Below, one piece after another: positions 25,395 to 33,672 of a stretch of 64,000 bases of DNA. The notes below the pieces were generated by a model. The model saw nothing but the letters and a program-made list of their open reading frames with translations. It was not told the DNA's origin and did no database searches. Position numbers and translations under genes: made by a program. Source of the stretch: Thalassovita sp. (GTDB lineage: Bacteria > Pseudomonadota > Alphaproteobacteria > Rhodobacterales > Rhodobacteraceae); NCBI GenBank assembly GCA_017792425.1, contig CP051233.1, forward strand, positions 2,805,727 to 2,869,726, in the 5' to 3' direction. Each line of letters starts with the position of its first letter. Position 1 is the stretch's first letter.

Positions 25395-28300
25395 TCAGGG
25401 GCAGGTCACGCCCGCTCCACCCGAGAAAAACACGACTGAAACCCGGCGCCCGATCTCCGGCTCGTGATCCCTAGACACAAGCTCTGCTTCCTCGATCACC
25501 CTGGACATCTTTTCGTGGACTTCGTCAGCGCCCGGAAGGTCGGTTTCGAGCTTCTCTAGGATCGCCTGGATGGCGATGTACCCCTTCGGCAGCTCCTCAT
25601 AGGCAAAGCTGTCCCGTACCTCTTGCTTGGCTTGTTCCCAGTAGGGGTCGAGCAGCCTGCTCCACGACTCGCAGATCATTTCGATGGCGGGTAGGGACAG
25701 GTGCCCGAACATCTCTCGATCATCGGCTTCCTCGTCGCCACGTCGGCTCATGAACTCAGCGCACGCCTTCATCAGGCTTTCGACGCGTGCCGGACGCAGG
25801 TCCCATTCTGTGAGCCGTCCAAGCTGGCCAGATACGGTTTCAAGCGCGCTGGTCAGATCTTCCTCGGTCATACTCGTCTGTTCCAAGCCGAGGCTCTTGG
25901 TCCTCTCGTATGCCGTCTCAAGGGTCTTAGCAGAGGCCAACTGACCCCGCTCCAACAGTAGGCCTGTCTCAGAAGGCCGCAGCAGCAGCAAACGTGGAGG
26001 GAAGAAGCTGTTCGGTTTGTCGACGCCCTTCAGATGCAGGGCGGTGAAGTTCTCTCTGGCAGACAGAAGCGCCAATTCAGCACCCCAAGTCCCTTCGATT
26101 CTGGCCTTGCTGATGAGACCGTAGCGCTCTGGAGAAATCTTCTCCTTGGTCCGAGCTAGAACGTCGTGGAAATTGCTGTCTCGCATCCGCCTGGTTGACC
26201 CGAGATAGCGCGTGACGCTCTCCAGGATCACCTCGGTGTCCTCGGAACCAACCTCTTGCACGACGTCAATCAGCTCTTCCCCTGCGAGTGTCCGATAGTT
26301 CTCGATGCGGTTGGTCACTTTCTCGTCTGATGCAAACTGACCAACGGGAACATCGACGAGGTGGTAGTTCACAATTCCAAACTGACTATCTATCCGGTCG
26401 ATACGCCCCAATCCCTGGATGAGTTCCTTCAGGTTCGACGTGACCCCGAGGAGCACAAGCGTGTCCGCCGACTGGAGGTTAATTCCTTCCGCCATCTTGT
26501 AGGTGAGGAAGACCGAGGCAGGCCCTTCCGGCGCATTCTTCCCACCAGGGCGGAAGTAGGACTCTACGGACTTGCCATGCGTGATCCGCTTGAAGCCATC
26601 CGGTCCGCTGCCAAAGATGGCCTTCACGGCCCTTTCATCACCCTTAGTCTGACTGCCAACAACGAAGTTCGTGTGGTGACCGCGGCGGGAAAGCGCCTCA
26701 GCGAAGATTTCGAGTGTGTCCGTGCGCTCTGCAAGAAAGACAACCCGATCCTTCTGCTGCTGAATGCGCAGGCAAGCTTCATATCGCTTCTCATCCAAGT
26801 CTTGCAGCGGCTGTGAGGCGAGCTTTTTAGCTAGGGCATCGCACTTTTCGGGGGCGGCTAACGCATCGATTCCAAGCAGAGCGAACATGTCGACTTGACC
26901 AGGGTGTGGCGCCCTCCGCTTGTTCTTGGACCCTTGTTCAAATTCCCGCAGCCACTTTCCGATGACGCCATGGGACATTTCCCAGGCCGCCTGCGCTGCG
27001 CTCACCCGGAGGATGTTCAGCAGGTTGCGGATATGGAGCTGATCTTGGGTACTCTGCTGCGTCTTGACGTGCCCAAAGCGGCTCTTCTCGACAGCCGTAA
27101 CCCTACCGCCGGGCGCGAGTTCATTGCAGAGCGCAACGATTTCGTCGAGACGCGCCTTCTGAGGCTTGGTGAGCTTCAGCTTTTTAGGCCGTCCGTGATT
27201 GGCTAACTTCGGGTAGCTGCGTTTGGAGCGATCCTCGTCTTCGCCAATGCATCGACGCTGACGGCGCGCCAAGAAAGGCGAGATTAACTCGGAAAGTTCT
27301 GTGCGTGCCTGCCTCGAAAGAGCGGTCTCCGGCTCCGTTAGAACAGCAAGGGGCGCCTTCTGGTCGAAGATGTCGGGTGAGCTTTGCATTTCACGTTCAA
27401 ACAACTCGCCCATGGCCTGGATGTAGTCCGGCGTCATGAAGATGGAGGCGCGCTTTTCCTGCATGTGTGCTAGCCAATCGACGTCGCGATTGCCCAGAAG
27501 GGTCGCGGACAAGCAGACGTTCCAGCTGGGTGGAGCGAGCTCGACCGCCGCGGCCATCTGGGACGCCTGTTCGAAGCCAGGCGTCACTGTATGACTTTCG
27601 TCGATAATGAGCACGCCGAACTGATCGAGTCTCAGACCCGACTTGCGATCATCGCCGGCCCCTCGCAGGCGCTTCTTTGAAAGACTTGTGTTGGCTATGG
27701 CCTCTAGGGAGTTCGTCGAATGCTTCACCCAGCTAGGTATGACCTTGGGCGGCGCTATCACCGCCGCGTTCTTTCTGGCGACGCCATGTATCGGGGAGCG
27801 TGGAATGACCCGCGAAAAGGTTTCCGAAAGAGCTTCTCCCAAGTGGCATCCGATTTCGGTTTTGCCCGAACCTGTAGGCGCCTCCACGAAGGCGATGCCG
27901 TGATCGTATGTGATGGAGCAGGCCTCGTAGGTCAGCTCCTGTTGGTATTCGTACAGCGTGTGGCCGGTGATCTCTCGTCGGTCCCCAGTTAGCCAGGGCT
28001 CGAAGCCTTTTTGCTCCGAGATCATCCGTGCCATGGCGTCTTCTGCCGTGGCAGGCTTTATTAACCTATCGAGGATTTCGAGTGCTTCTTCTGTCCAGTC
28101 AGCCGAAACGTCCCAAATCTGTTCAGCCGATTGGGTGCGTTCAAGTTGCAGCTCGTGCGAACCAGCATCGAGCCCGTCTGCGTACTCAATATTGCTGTAG
28201 AGCCCGGAACGAGAGAAGTTCGCCGAGCCTGCTACCGCGCCCACCCGAGAACTAACAATCTTGGAATGCATCCGACGATCCCCGCTTATTCCTAGGCGGG

Positions 28301-28769
28301 TCTGGGCCAGGACTGGATCAAAGACACGAAGCTCAATTTTGCGCGTTTGGATCGCCCGCTTTGCTAGCACCGCGAGCAGATCGTCGTCGTCCTCCACCTG
28401 CAGGCCGGACTTCTCCAGCCAATAGAGCTTCATTTCCTCGGTCACCGGTCTCGGCTTTGCCAACCGTCGAGAGTTCGCCGTATCGATACCAAACGATATC
28501 CGGATGTGAATGTCTGGGTCTGTGTCAGGGTCCTTGAGCTCCTTGACCTCTCTCATCAAGACGGCGAGCGAAGAAAGGAAATCCTGATAGCCGGTCACGA
28601 TGAGACAGTCCCCAGACGTGATGTGCGGCCGGTAGAGGTCTATTACAGGGCGGTCGATATTTGTCCCGACCTTCGGCCCGCCCAAAAGGTCCGTCTCGGC
28701 CAAACCAGTGGCCTTCGGTTCGTCAATGGCCTGTGGCTTCGAACGGAGCCAATTGGGGAGCGAAAACAA
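25395..28769 (-). CDS. PLD-type nuclease fused to SNF2/superfamily 2 helicase
   Basis: 1124-aa multidomain protein. The N-terminal domain (about residues 40-210) carries a single phospholipase D-type HxK motif MHSKIVSS (about 168) followed by AGSANFSRSGL, as in HKD nucleases. Next is a helicase core with Walker A VEAPTGSGKTE (about 300), DESH box LIIDESHTV (about 390) and motifs V-VI TYKMAEGINLQSAD and QGLGRIDRID (about 790-830). The C-terminal 300 aa are helical and unassigned. PLD-helicase combinations occur in several phage-defence systems (for example DISARM parts and NgoAVII-like restriction enzymes). The start TTG at 28769 has no good ribosome site; a TTG 22 codons later is preceded by GAAGG and may be the true start. 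Confidence 0.85.
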   Translation of the reverse strand: MFSLPNWLRSKPQAIDEPKATGLAETDLLGGPKVGTNIDRPVIDLYRPHITSGDCLIVTGYQDFLSSLAVLMREVKELKDPDTDPDIHIRISFGIDTANSRRLAKPRPVTEEMKLYWLEKSGLQVEDDDDLLAVLAKRAIQTRKIELRVFDPVLAQTRLGISGDRRMHSKIVSSRVGAVAGSANFSRSGLYSNIEYADGLDAGSHELQLERTQSAEQIWDVSADWTEEALEILDRLIKPATAEDAMARMISEQKGFEPWLTGDRREITGHTLYEYQQELTYEACSITYDHGIAFVEAPTGSGKTEIGCHLGEALSETFSRVIPRSPIHGVARKNAAVIAPPKVIPSWVKHSTNSLEAIANTSLSKKRLRGAGDDRKSGLRLDQFGVLIIDESHTVTPGFEQASQMAAAVELAPPSWNVCLSATLLGNRDVDWLAHMQEKRASIFMTPDYIQAMGELFEREMQSSPDIFDQKAPLAVLTEPETALSRQARTELSELISPFLARRQRRCIGEDEDRSKRSYPKLANHGRPKKLKLTKPQKARLDEIVALCNELAPGGRVTAVEKSRFGHVKTQQSTQDQLHIRNLLNILRVSAAQAAWEMSHGVIGKWLREFEQGSKNKRRAPHPGQVDMFALLGIDALAAPEKCDALAKKLASQPLQDLDEKRYEACLRIQQQKDRVVFLAERTDTLEIFAEALSRRGHHTNFVVGSQTKGDERAVKAIFGSGPDGFKRITHGKSVESYFRPGGKNAPEGPASVFLTYKMAEGINLQSADTLVLLGVTSNLKELIQGLGRIDRIDSQFGIVNYHLVDVPVGQFASDEKVTNRIENYRTLAGEELIDVVQEVGSEDTEVILESVTRYLGSTRRMRDSNFHDVLARTKEKISPERYGLISKARIEGTWGAELALLSARENFTALHLKGVDKPNSFFPPRLLLLRPSETGLLLERGQLASAKTLETAYERTKSLGLEQTSMTEEDLTSALETVSGQLGRLTEWDLRPARVESLMKACAEFMSRRGDEEADDREMFGHLSLPAIEMICESWSRLLDPYWEQAKQEVRDSFAYEELPKGYIAIQAILEKLETDLPGADEVHEKMSRVIEEAELVSRDHEPEIGRRVSVVFFSGGAGVTCP

Positions 28770-28963
28770 TAGTTAATACCGGTTAGGGTTAGGTCCTTCT
28801 AGTATGACGCGTGCTTCTAGCTTGGGGCAATGGCTGTTTTCGCCTTTCACGCGTCAAGCTCCCGATCTGGTCTCCCCTGAGGGCAAATAGCTCGTGGGAG
28901 ATGGAGGACCGGGAGCAGCCTGCCGGCGCCCAAGTAAAACACCCGTGCTTGGGGTGGGGTGGG

Positions 28964-28979
28964 ACCGGGTATACCCGGT
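28964..28979. promoter_or_regulatory. 16-nt perfect palindrome
   Basis: ACCGGGTA followed directly by TACCCGGT. It is about 200 nt upstream of the PLD-helicase start and could be an operator for a dimeric repressor. Confidence 0.4.
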
Positions 28980-29092
28980 TTTCCGGGTTTGCTAGCGCTG
29001 GCACGCATCAACCAGACAAGCTGCTGCCGTCAGCGGGAGCCATACTGGTGTCAGACTGGCGCATGAGTGGGCGGCAGTTTCCGTGCATAGGT

Positions 29093-29106
29093 CCCTACTA
29101 GTAGGG
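29093..29106. promoter_or_regulatory. 14-nt perfect palindrome
   Basis: CCCTACT followed directly by AGTAGGG, in the same gene-free stretch. A second candidate operator; its sequence differs from the first. Confidence 0.3.
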
Positions 29107-29716
29107 TATTAGCAGGGGATGTTCGCCCAGCGTTCTCGTGCGATGTCTAGGATGCTCCAACAGCGCGGCGACAGAATCACCAATAAGCCATGGCGTTAGC
29201 AAGCCTGGGACGGCCTGCAACAGCTCCTTCCAACAAGTCGCCTCCAAAACTCGCAACGATTTGGGCGGACGCTCCAACTCCCCATCCGGCCCGCCAAAGC
29301 AACGCGCCTATCGGGAAAAAAGTTTTCCGAATTGCCACTCAACCCGCTGTATTGGAAGAGAAAGCTCCAGGCCGACGGGAATCAACAAAAATCGCTCTCA
29401 TACCATTGAATTTAAATGATTTTTCCGCCATTCTCGTCAGAAGCTTCATGCAGCTATACTTGCAATGTGGGTGACATCTTTTACTATCGCCAACTAATAA
29501 AAAACATGCATTCCGCGGAAAAAAAATCCGCGCGTGTGAGGGAGACGGGTTTGGCGCATCATTGGCTTGAGCGATTTGCCCCACCCCCCCCTTCATTGCG
29601 CCAAGAGGGCGCTCTCTTGCCCAATTGGCACGCCGTCAATATCGACGCGAGGTATGCGCCCGCAATAGGCCACGGACGCAACCCATCTTAATGCCCTTCC
29701 AATTTCGTGGGTGAGC

Positions 29717-30016
29717 TTATGCGCTGAGCTTGAGCGCCAATATCCGTTGATCTATTTTCAGGGTATTGGGATCTTGCGGGCCGACGTCCATGCTGACCTC
29801 AGGAACATGCAGTGCCCAAAGCGGGAACTCCATACTGTTACATATCCTCAATACTTCTCCAAATGTGAGGCTGTCAGCGCCGACGATAAACTGCCTTAGC
29901 TTGCCAGGATCTACCCCAGCATCGTTTGCGACCTCGGATATACTTACTTCCGCCGCGTCCGAACACCGCAGGATATTCATCCGAGCATTCGCAAGTTCTA
30001 TTTCCCAGTATCTCAT
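29717..30016 (-). CDS. Small putative helix-turn-helix protein, 99 aa
   Basis: The segment SEVANDAGVDPGKLRQFIVGADSLTFGEVLRICNSM reads as a Cro/cI-like helix-turn-helix with a Thr-Phe-Gly-Glu-Val after the recognition helix, so a DNA-binding role is probable. There is no other domain. I chose the ATG at 30014-30016 because GGAG lies 8 nt upstream; an ATG two codons earlier is too close to that site, and the open frame continues upstream without support. It follows the RepA-like gene on the same strand, separated by a strong inverted repeat. It may regulate the element's genes. Confidence 0.6.
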   Translation of the reverse strand: MRYWEIELANARMNILRCSDAAEVSISEVANDAGVDPGKLRQFIVGADSLTFGEVLRICNSMEFPLWALHVPEVSMDVGPQDPNTLKIDQRILALKLSA

Positions 30017-30142
30017 CCTCATTTCTCCGTTTGATGTGAGCACAAACTGCAGCCAGGTAAGCCGCAAAATGTCAGAATGCTTGTTTGTCTTCCTCCAGTT
30101 TGGGATTTTGTTTACCACCCGGTCGGTTATCCGCCTCTCCTT

Positions 30143-30178
30143 CCACCACCCCCTCTATCTATATAGAGGGGGTGGTGG
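30143..30178. repeat. Perfect 16-bp inverted repeat with 4-nt loop
   Basis: One arm, CCACCACCCCCTCTAT, is followed by CTAT and then its exact reverse complement. The right arm continues into GGT repeats to about 30185. It lies between the RepA-like gene and the small HTH gene. There is no T run, so it may be an operator, RNA processing hairpin or replication-related site rather than a plain terminator. Confidence 0.75.
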
Positions 30179-30209
30179 TGGTGGCAGAGGGTCCTATGTC
30201 CTCGCCACA

Positions 30210-31514
30210 CTACTCGGTAGCCCATTCACCTACAGCCAATACAGGGCTGGTTTTGCCGCTTGCCAGTTTCATATCGACCTTTGTCAAGGCTCCGGATTTC
30301 AACCACTCTTCGATGAGCTTTTTAATCCGGCGTTTGTCTTTGTCGGGGTCAAGTGACAAGACTGAAGCAATTGTGTAACCCGCCCAGTCTTCGCCTGTTT
30401 GCGCAGAGTACCTTAGGTTCTTGCCGCCTAGTGCCTCCTGGACCTTCTTCAAATCACGCAAGGTAACGCCGTCAAAAAGACCTGGTTTTCTCCATCGCTC
30501 GACCACACCAACCTGATCACCTTGTCCGAGGTCCACAGTTACCGTGCGATAGAATTCCCGGTCACCAGCGCTCGCTAGGTTGGCTTTGTCGCGCTTAACC
30601 GAGAAATAGGTACTGCCTTCGGAGCGCACACCACATTCCTGTAACTCGTCCTCATCTAAGCGTTGTAAGACGCGCGAGGACCGAGCTGCATTCACTAGGC
30701 TGCTGGCCCCGCGGCTGGAATCCGAGGATGCCTCGACACCGTTTAGCTTTCGTGTGTGATGAACAAGTTCGATCGCACAGCGGCATTCTTCGGCAAGTCT
30801 TACCCACTGCTTCGCGACCACATCGATCTTACCGTTGTCCATCTCATTGACGCGGTGCGAGGAGACAAATGGATCGACAATGAGCACATCAATTGCACGC
30901 TTTCGGAGCTCTTCGCTCAAATGCTCGACTAGAAGCGTGTTCAATCTCACATCGTCGCGCTGTTGATCCGCTAGGACTAACTCTTGTTCACGTCCTGTAT
31001 CCACAAACAACCGCCCTTCGATTTCCGTCGGCGAAACCCGGTGGTGTTTCATTGCCGCGGAGATCCTACGTTCGAGTTCGCGCCGCTCATCCTCAAGATT
31101 GAATAACCACACGCGTACCGGCTTCTCGGGCAACCAGTGCCCGAGAAGCCTGCGACCGGTCGCGAGTTCCAGGGCGTGCACGACTGTCAGGCTTGATTTC
31201 CCAACGCCGCCAGGCGCAACAGTCAGCGAAATGTTTCGCCGAATTAGGTGGCGTCCGTACAACCAGTCGCGAGGCGGGATTTCCGATGGATCGCACCAGA
31301 CGAATGGGGTCGCCTTGACAGCAGGTGATTGGGCTGTTGCAGCCCTCACTGCATTGCCAAGCGTTTGTGCTGTACGGTTTTCGAAAGCGGCGTCTGATGT
31401 GTTGACCTGTTCGGCATTTCGAAAACAAGCTCGGATCGGGTCATCTAACCCGCATTCTGTTTTGTTGGACTTAGCGGTCTGCTCGGGCATGACATCTGTC
31501 TTTGTACTAGTCAA
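30210..31514 (-). CDS. RepA-like AAA ATPase (hexameric helicase type)
   Basis: 434-aa protein of the AAA_25 / RepA-DnaB-like ATPase group found in plasmids and integrated elements. Walker A is VAPGGVGKSSL (about residues 98-108); Walker B-like VLIVDPFVSSH (about 210) and ELVHHTRK (about 245) follow as in RSF1010 RepA relatives. It probably melts DNA for replication of the excised element (inference). The start is TTG: it overlaps the stop of the AlpA-like gene as TTGA and has an AGGA 8-9 nt upstream. The C-terminal third looks like a winged-helix region (DKRRIKKLIEEWLKSGAL). Confidence 0.8.
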   Translation of the reverse strand: MTSTKTDVMPEQTAKSNKTECGLDDPIRACFRNAEQVNTSDAAFENRTAQTLGNAVRAATAQSPAVKATPFVWCDPSEIPPRDWLYGRHLIRRNISLTVAPGGVGKSSLTVVHALELATGRRLLGHWLPEKPVRVWLFNLEDERRELERRISAAMKHHRVSPTEIEGRLFVDTGREQELVLADQQRDDVRLNTLLVEHLSEELRKRAIDVLIVDPFVSSHRVNEMDNGKIDVVAKQWVRLAEECRCAIELVHHTRKLNGVEASSDSSRGASSLVNAARSSRVLQRLDEDELQECGVRSEGSTYFSVKRDKANLASAGDREFYRTVTVDLGQGDQVGVVERWRKPGLFDGVTLRDLKKVQEALGGKNLRYSAQTGEDWAGYTIASVLSLDPDKDKRRIKKLIEEWLKSGALTKVDMKLASGKTSPVLAVGEWATE

Positions 31515-31765
31515 AACGAGACATTCCTGACGCTAATCCGACTGACCTTGGGTATCGTTTCCCCCGGGGACACTTCGTCCGCCGCTTGGCTGCACGTTGC
31601 GGCTTTCGACTGCTCCCACGCCTCCAACTCTTCAAGCCGCCAACGGGTGCATCCCGGCGTCAGCTCAACGGGTCTGGGAAATTTGGGATCTGTTTTCACC
31701 CACCGCCAAGGCGTGCCTCTCGAGACGCTATATCGTTTCGCCACTTGGCGATCTGAAAGGTACAT
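31511..31765 (-). CDS. AlpA/excisionase-like HTH protein
   Basis: 84-aa MerR/AlpA-type winged helix: YLSDRQVAKRYSVSRGTPWRWV, then FPRPVELTPGCTRWRLEELEAWE. This pattern is standard in small regulators/excisionases next to P4-type integrases. The ATG at 31763-31765 has GGAG 7 nt upstream; a TTG ten codons earlier is rejected. It is co-translated with the RepA-like gene by the TTGA overlap. Confidence 0.85.
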   Translation of the reverse strand: MYLSDRQVAKRYSVSRGTPWRWVKTDPKFPRPVELTPGCTRWRLEELEAWEQSKAATCSQAADEVSPGETIPKVSRISVRNVSF

Positions 31766-31810
31766 ATTTGAACTCCATCGACTTGATGGGCTCAATATGA
31801 GACAAAAGGC

Positions 31811-31831
31811 ACCCCCGGCAAAAGCGGGGGT
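31811..31831 (-). terminator. Probable terminator after the integrase gene
   Basis: Perfect 7-bp stem ACCCCCG / CGGGGGT with a 7-nt loop. Read on the minus strand, TTTTG follows a few nucleotides later, so it could stop transcription coming from the integrase. Confidence 0.5.
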
Positions 31832-31845
31832 AGTAGCGGATTAAT

Positions 31846-31865
31846 ATATTGAAAATATTATACAA
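31846..31865 (+). repeat. Direct repeat left of the integrase gene
   Basis: ATATTGAAAA-TA-TTATACAA matches 33476-33493 perfectly except for a 2-nt insertion. The pair brackets the integrase gene and may be accessory (arm-type) binding sites for integrase or the AlpA-like protein. Confidence 0.55.
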
Positions 31866-32065
31866 TTGAAAAATCCGTAACCGCCAAAAGGTCGCTTGGA
31901 CAGGTCCCCACGAATCAGAAACCCAACAAACTGGTATGTTCAGTTGCCTCGGCAAAAACCTTGGCTTCTGGCCCGTGGCCTTCCCCGGGACGGGCCAGCA
32001 AAGCCAATCTCATAGGAGAAATTCGAACAACCACGGTCCAGCTAGCGAAAGGCACTGACAAAGGC

Positions 32066-33346
32066 TCAGCGTGCCGCGCTCAAGGAAATCACGGTATCAT
32101 TCTGCTCCTGAGCACAACGAAGAAATTCACCCCAGGCCTGCATCATCTCACGGCGCTTTTCTACCTGATCGGAACGGTCGTAGGCTTGCTGCACTTTGCT
32201 GCCAACTTTGTGCGCCAAAGCGATCTCTGCCATATCCCCGTCGAATTGCGTCCTCTCTGCAACCCAGGTTCGGAACGTTGATCGCAATCCATGCGGAACC
32301 GCTGGCTTGTCACTTTGAGCGTCGAAGAATCCCCGATCTCCTAGCCTCATATCCGCTGCGTGCGATTTTCGCATCACGGCCGCTAAGGCCGCATCAGACA
32401 ATGGACCACCACGCGGAGCCCAGAACGCCAAGGGATTGTCCTTTTCCCGCGGGAGGGCCTTCAACAAGCTTATTATCTCAACTGTGAGCGGGACCCTATG
32501 CGGCCGCCCAGAGGGCGGTATCTTGGAAAACTGACGCCCTGGCTGGATGGTCCACAGACCTCGCTCCAGGTCAAATTCGTCCCAGGTGGCAAAACGTACC
32601 GCTCCGGTCCGCGAGGCTGTCAGCGCCTGAAACTCAAGGGCACGCGCACTGGTTCCCTTGCGCGCGCTCAGTGCTGCGAACCAGCGTGCAGCATCGTCTA
32701 GTTGCAGTGCTGGATAGTGTTGCCCACCGGTGAGTTTGGTTGGAGCAGGCAAGACCATGTCCAAGTTGCCGCGCCAGCGCGCCGGATTTTCACCGGATCT
32801 GCAGCCGGCGACCGTGGTGTAGTCGAGCACGCGCTCAATGCGTTGTCGCACTTTCGACGCCGTCTCGGTTTTCTCCATCCAAATTGGGCGAAGCGTGTCG
32901 AGAATTTCCTCCAGAGTGATGTTGGCGACCGCCAGATTCCCGAGGGTTGGGACCGCATGGAGTTCAAGCGAGGCGCGCCATTGCTTGCGGTGCAATGCGC
33001 TTCGAAACTCGACCGCCTTCTGATTATCGTAGAGTTCGACCGCTTCGCCGAACGTGAGGAGCCGCCTCTGGACAGCTTTGCGTTCTTCAATCGGATCAAT
33101 ACCTTTGCGCAGCATATCGCGGGCTTCTCTGGCGTAGTCACGCGCCTGCGCCAATGTCACATCCGGATAGGGACCAAACCCAGCCTCTCGGCGACGCCCA
33201 TTGTGCCTGAACCGGAAAATCCAGGACCGTGCGCCCGTGGCGGTCACTTGCAGGGATAACCCGGCCACGCCACCGACAGCATGAATGCCCGGACGCGTGA
33301 GGCGTTTCACTTCCAGCGCCCCAAGTTCTCTCGCGCGTTTTGGCAA
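32066..33346 (-). CDS. P4-type tyrosine integrase
   Basis: 426-aa site-specific recombinase that would insert and remove the island at tRNA-Cys. The N-terminal DUF4102-type arm-binding domain contains GLSLQVTATGARSWIFRFR and the SAM-like core-binding domain follows. Catalytic residues seen are the first Arg in TASRTGAVRF, the HGLRSTFRTW box (about residue 350) and the nucleophile Tyr in SKVQQAYDRSD (about 389). Start: TTG at 33344-33346, supported by the strong ribosome site GGGGAGG 8 nt upstream. All catalytic residues are intact, so it may still be active. It reads away from the right attachment site. Confidence 0.93.
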   Translation of the reverse strand: MPKRARELGALEVKRLTRPGIHAVGGVAGLSLQVTATGARSWIFRFRHNGRRREAGFGPYPDVTLAQARDYAREARDMLRKGIDPIEERKAVQRRLLTFGEAVELYDNQKAVEFRSALHRKQWRASLELHAVPTLGNLAVANITLEEILDTLRPIWMEKTETASKVRQRIERVLDYTTVAGCRSGENPARWRGNLDMVLPAPTKLTGGQHYPALQLDDAARWFAALSARKGTSARALEFQALTASRTGAVRFATWDEFDLERGLWTIQPGRQFSKIPPSGRPHRVPLTVEIISLLKALPREKDNPLAFWAPRGGPLSDAALAAVMRKSHAADMRLGDRGFFDAQSDKPAVPHGLRSTFRTWVAERTQFDGDMAEIALAHKVGSKVQQAYDRSDQVEKRREMMQAWGEFLRCAQEQNDTVISLSAAR

Positions 33347-33509
33347 AGAGATTCCTCCCCTTTTGCATTGGGAATCGAACTTACCGCCCGAATATGACCC
33401 GCCTTCTTACCCGCCCAAACAGGTGCATTTTATTGCTATTTCATAGCATGGGATGGAACAAGGAAAATCGACAAGATATTGAAAATTATACAAAATCGAA
33501 CGGATTGCG
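33347..33509. other. Upstream region of the integrase
   Basis: 163 nt of AT-rich sequence with no gene. It must contain the integrase promoter. It also holds the second copy of the arm-type repeat, next to the attachment site. Confidence 0.5.
33476..33493 (+). repeat. Direct repeat right of the integrase gene
   Basis: ATATTGAAAATTATACAA, partner of 31846-31865. It lies 16 nt from the right attachment repeat. Confidence 0.55.
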
Positions 33510-33539
33510 ACACCGGTAAGTCTGCGGTACTCGCCTCCA
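33510..33539 (+). repeat. Right attachment site (attR), degenerate tRNA-Cys 3' end
   Basis: Begins ACACCGGT and ends with the 15-nt block CGGTACTCGCCTCCA (33525-33539), both shared with tRNA-Cys; five of the 30 positions differ. A further CGGATTGC at 33501-33508 also matches the tRNA anticodon arm after a 9-nt deletion. It cannot fold as a tRNA. Confidence 0.8.
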
Positions 33540-33672
33540 AGTGTTTTCAACGGCTTATCAGAAACCGGAAACAGCCAACGACGGGCTTAGGCTCATTTTA
33601 GGCTCAGGAATCGATTGGTTCATAGGTGATCTGCGATGTTCCGCAATGGGAATGTTGACTGATGCTGGATGC

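Larger units (their letters stand above)
28770..29716. other. 947-nt region without a convincing gene
   Basis: Open frames here are short, lack ribosome sites and have no recognisable motif, so I do not call any. The left third holds two perfect palindromes (28964-28979, 29093-29106) and is the likely promoter region of the PLD-helicase. The right part contains A runs and a C8 run near 29580. It could hold a non-coding RNA or a decayed gene. Confidence 0.6.
15965..33539. mobile_element. Genomic island integrated at tRNA-Cys, carrying restriction/defence genes
   Basis: About 17.6 kb lies between tRNA-Cys and a degenerate copy of its 3' end. It contains a tyrosine integrase next to the right repeat, an AlpA-like putative excisionase/regulator, a RepA-like ATPase and a set of restriction and nuclease/helicase genes. 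Base composition is visibly less GC-rich and codon use differs from the flanks, supporting transfer. No conjugation or capsid genes are present, so it is not self-transferring on this evidence; it resembles a satellite or integrative element. Confidence 0.85.

Noticed and set aside
28811..29691. Several 60-100-codon plus-strand frames in the island spacer
   Set aside because: No ribosome sites, no motifs, overlapping one another; composition not coding-like.
33501..33539. Second tRNA-Cys
   Set aside because: Only the 3' end resembles the tRNA, with a 9-nt gap and five substitutions and no 5' half; it is the attachment repeat.
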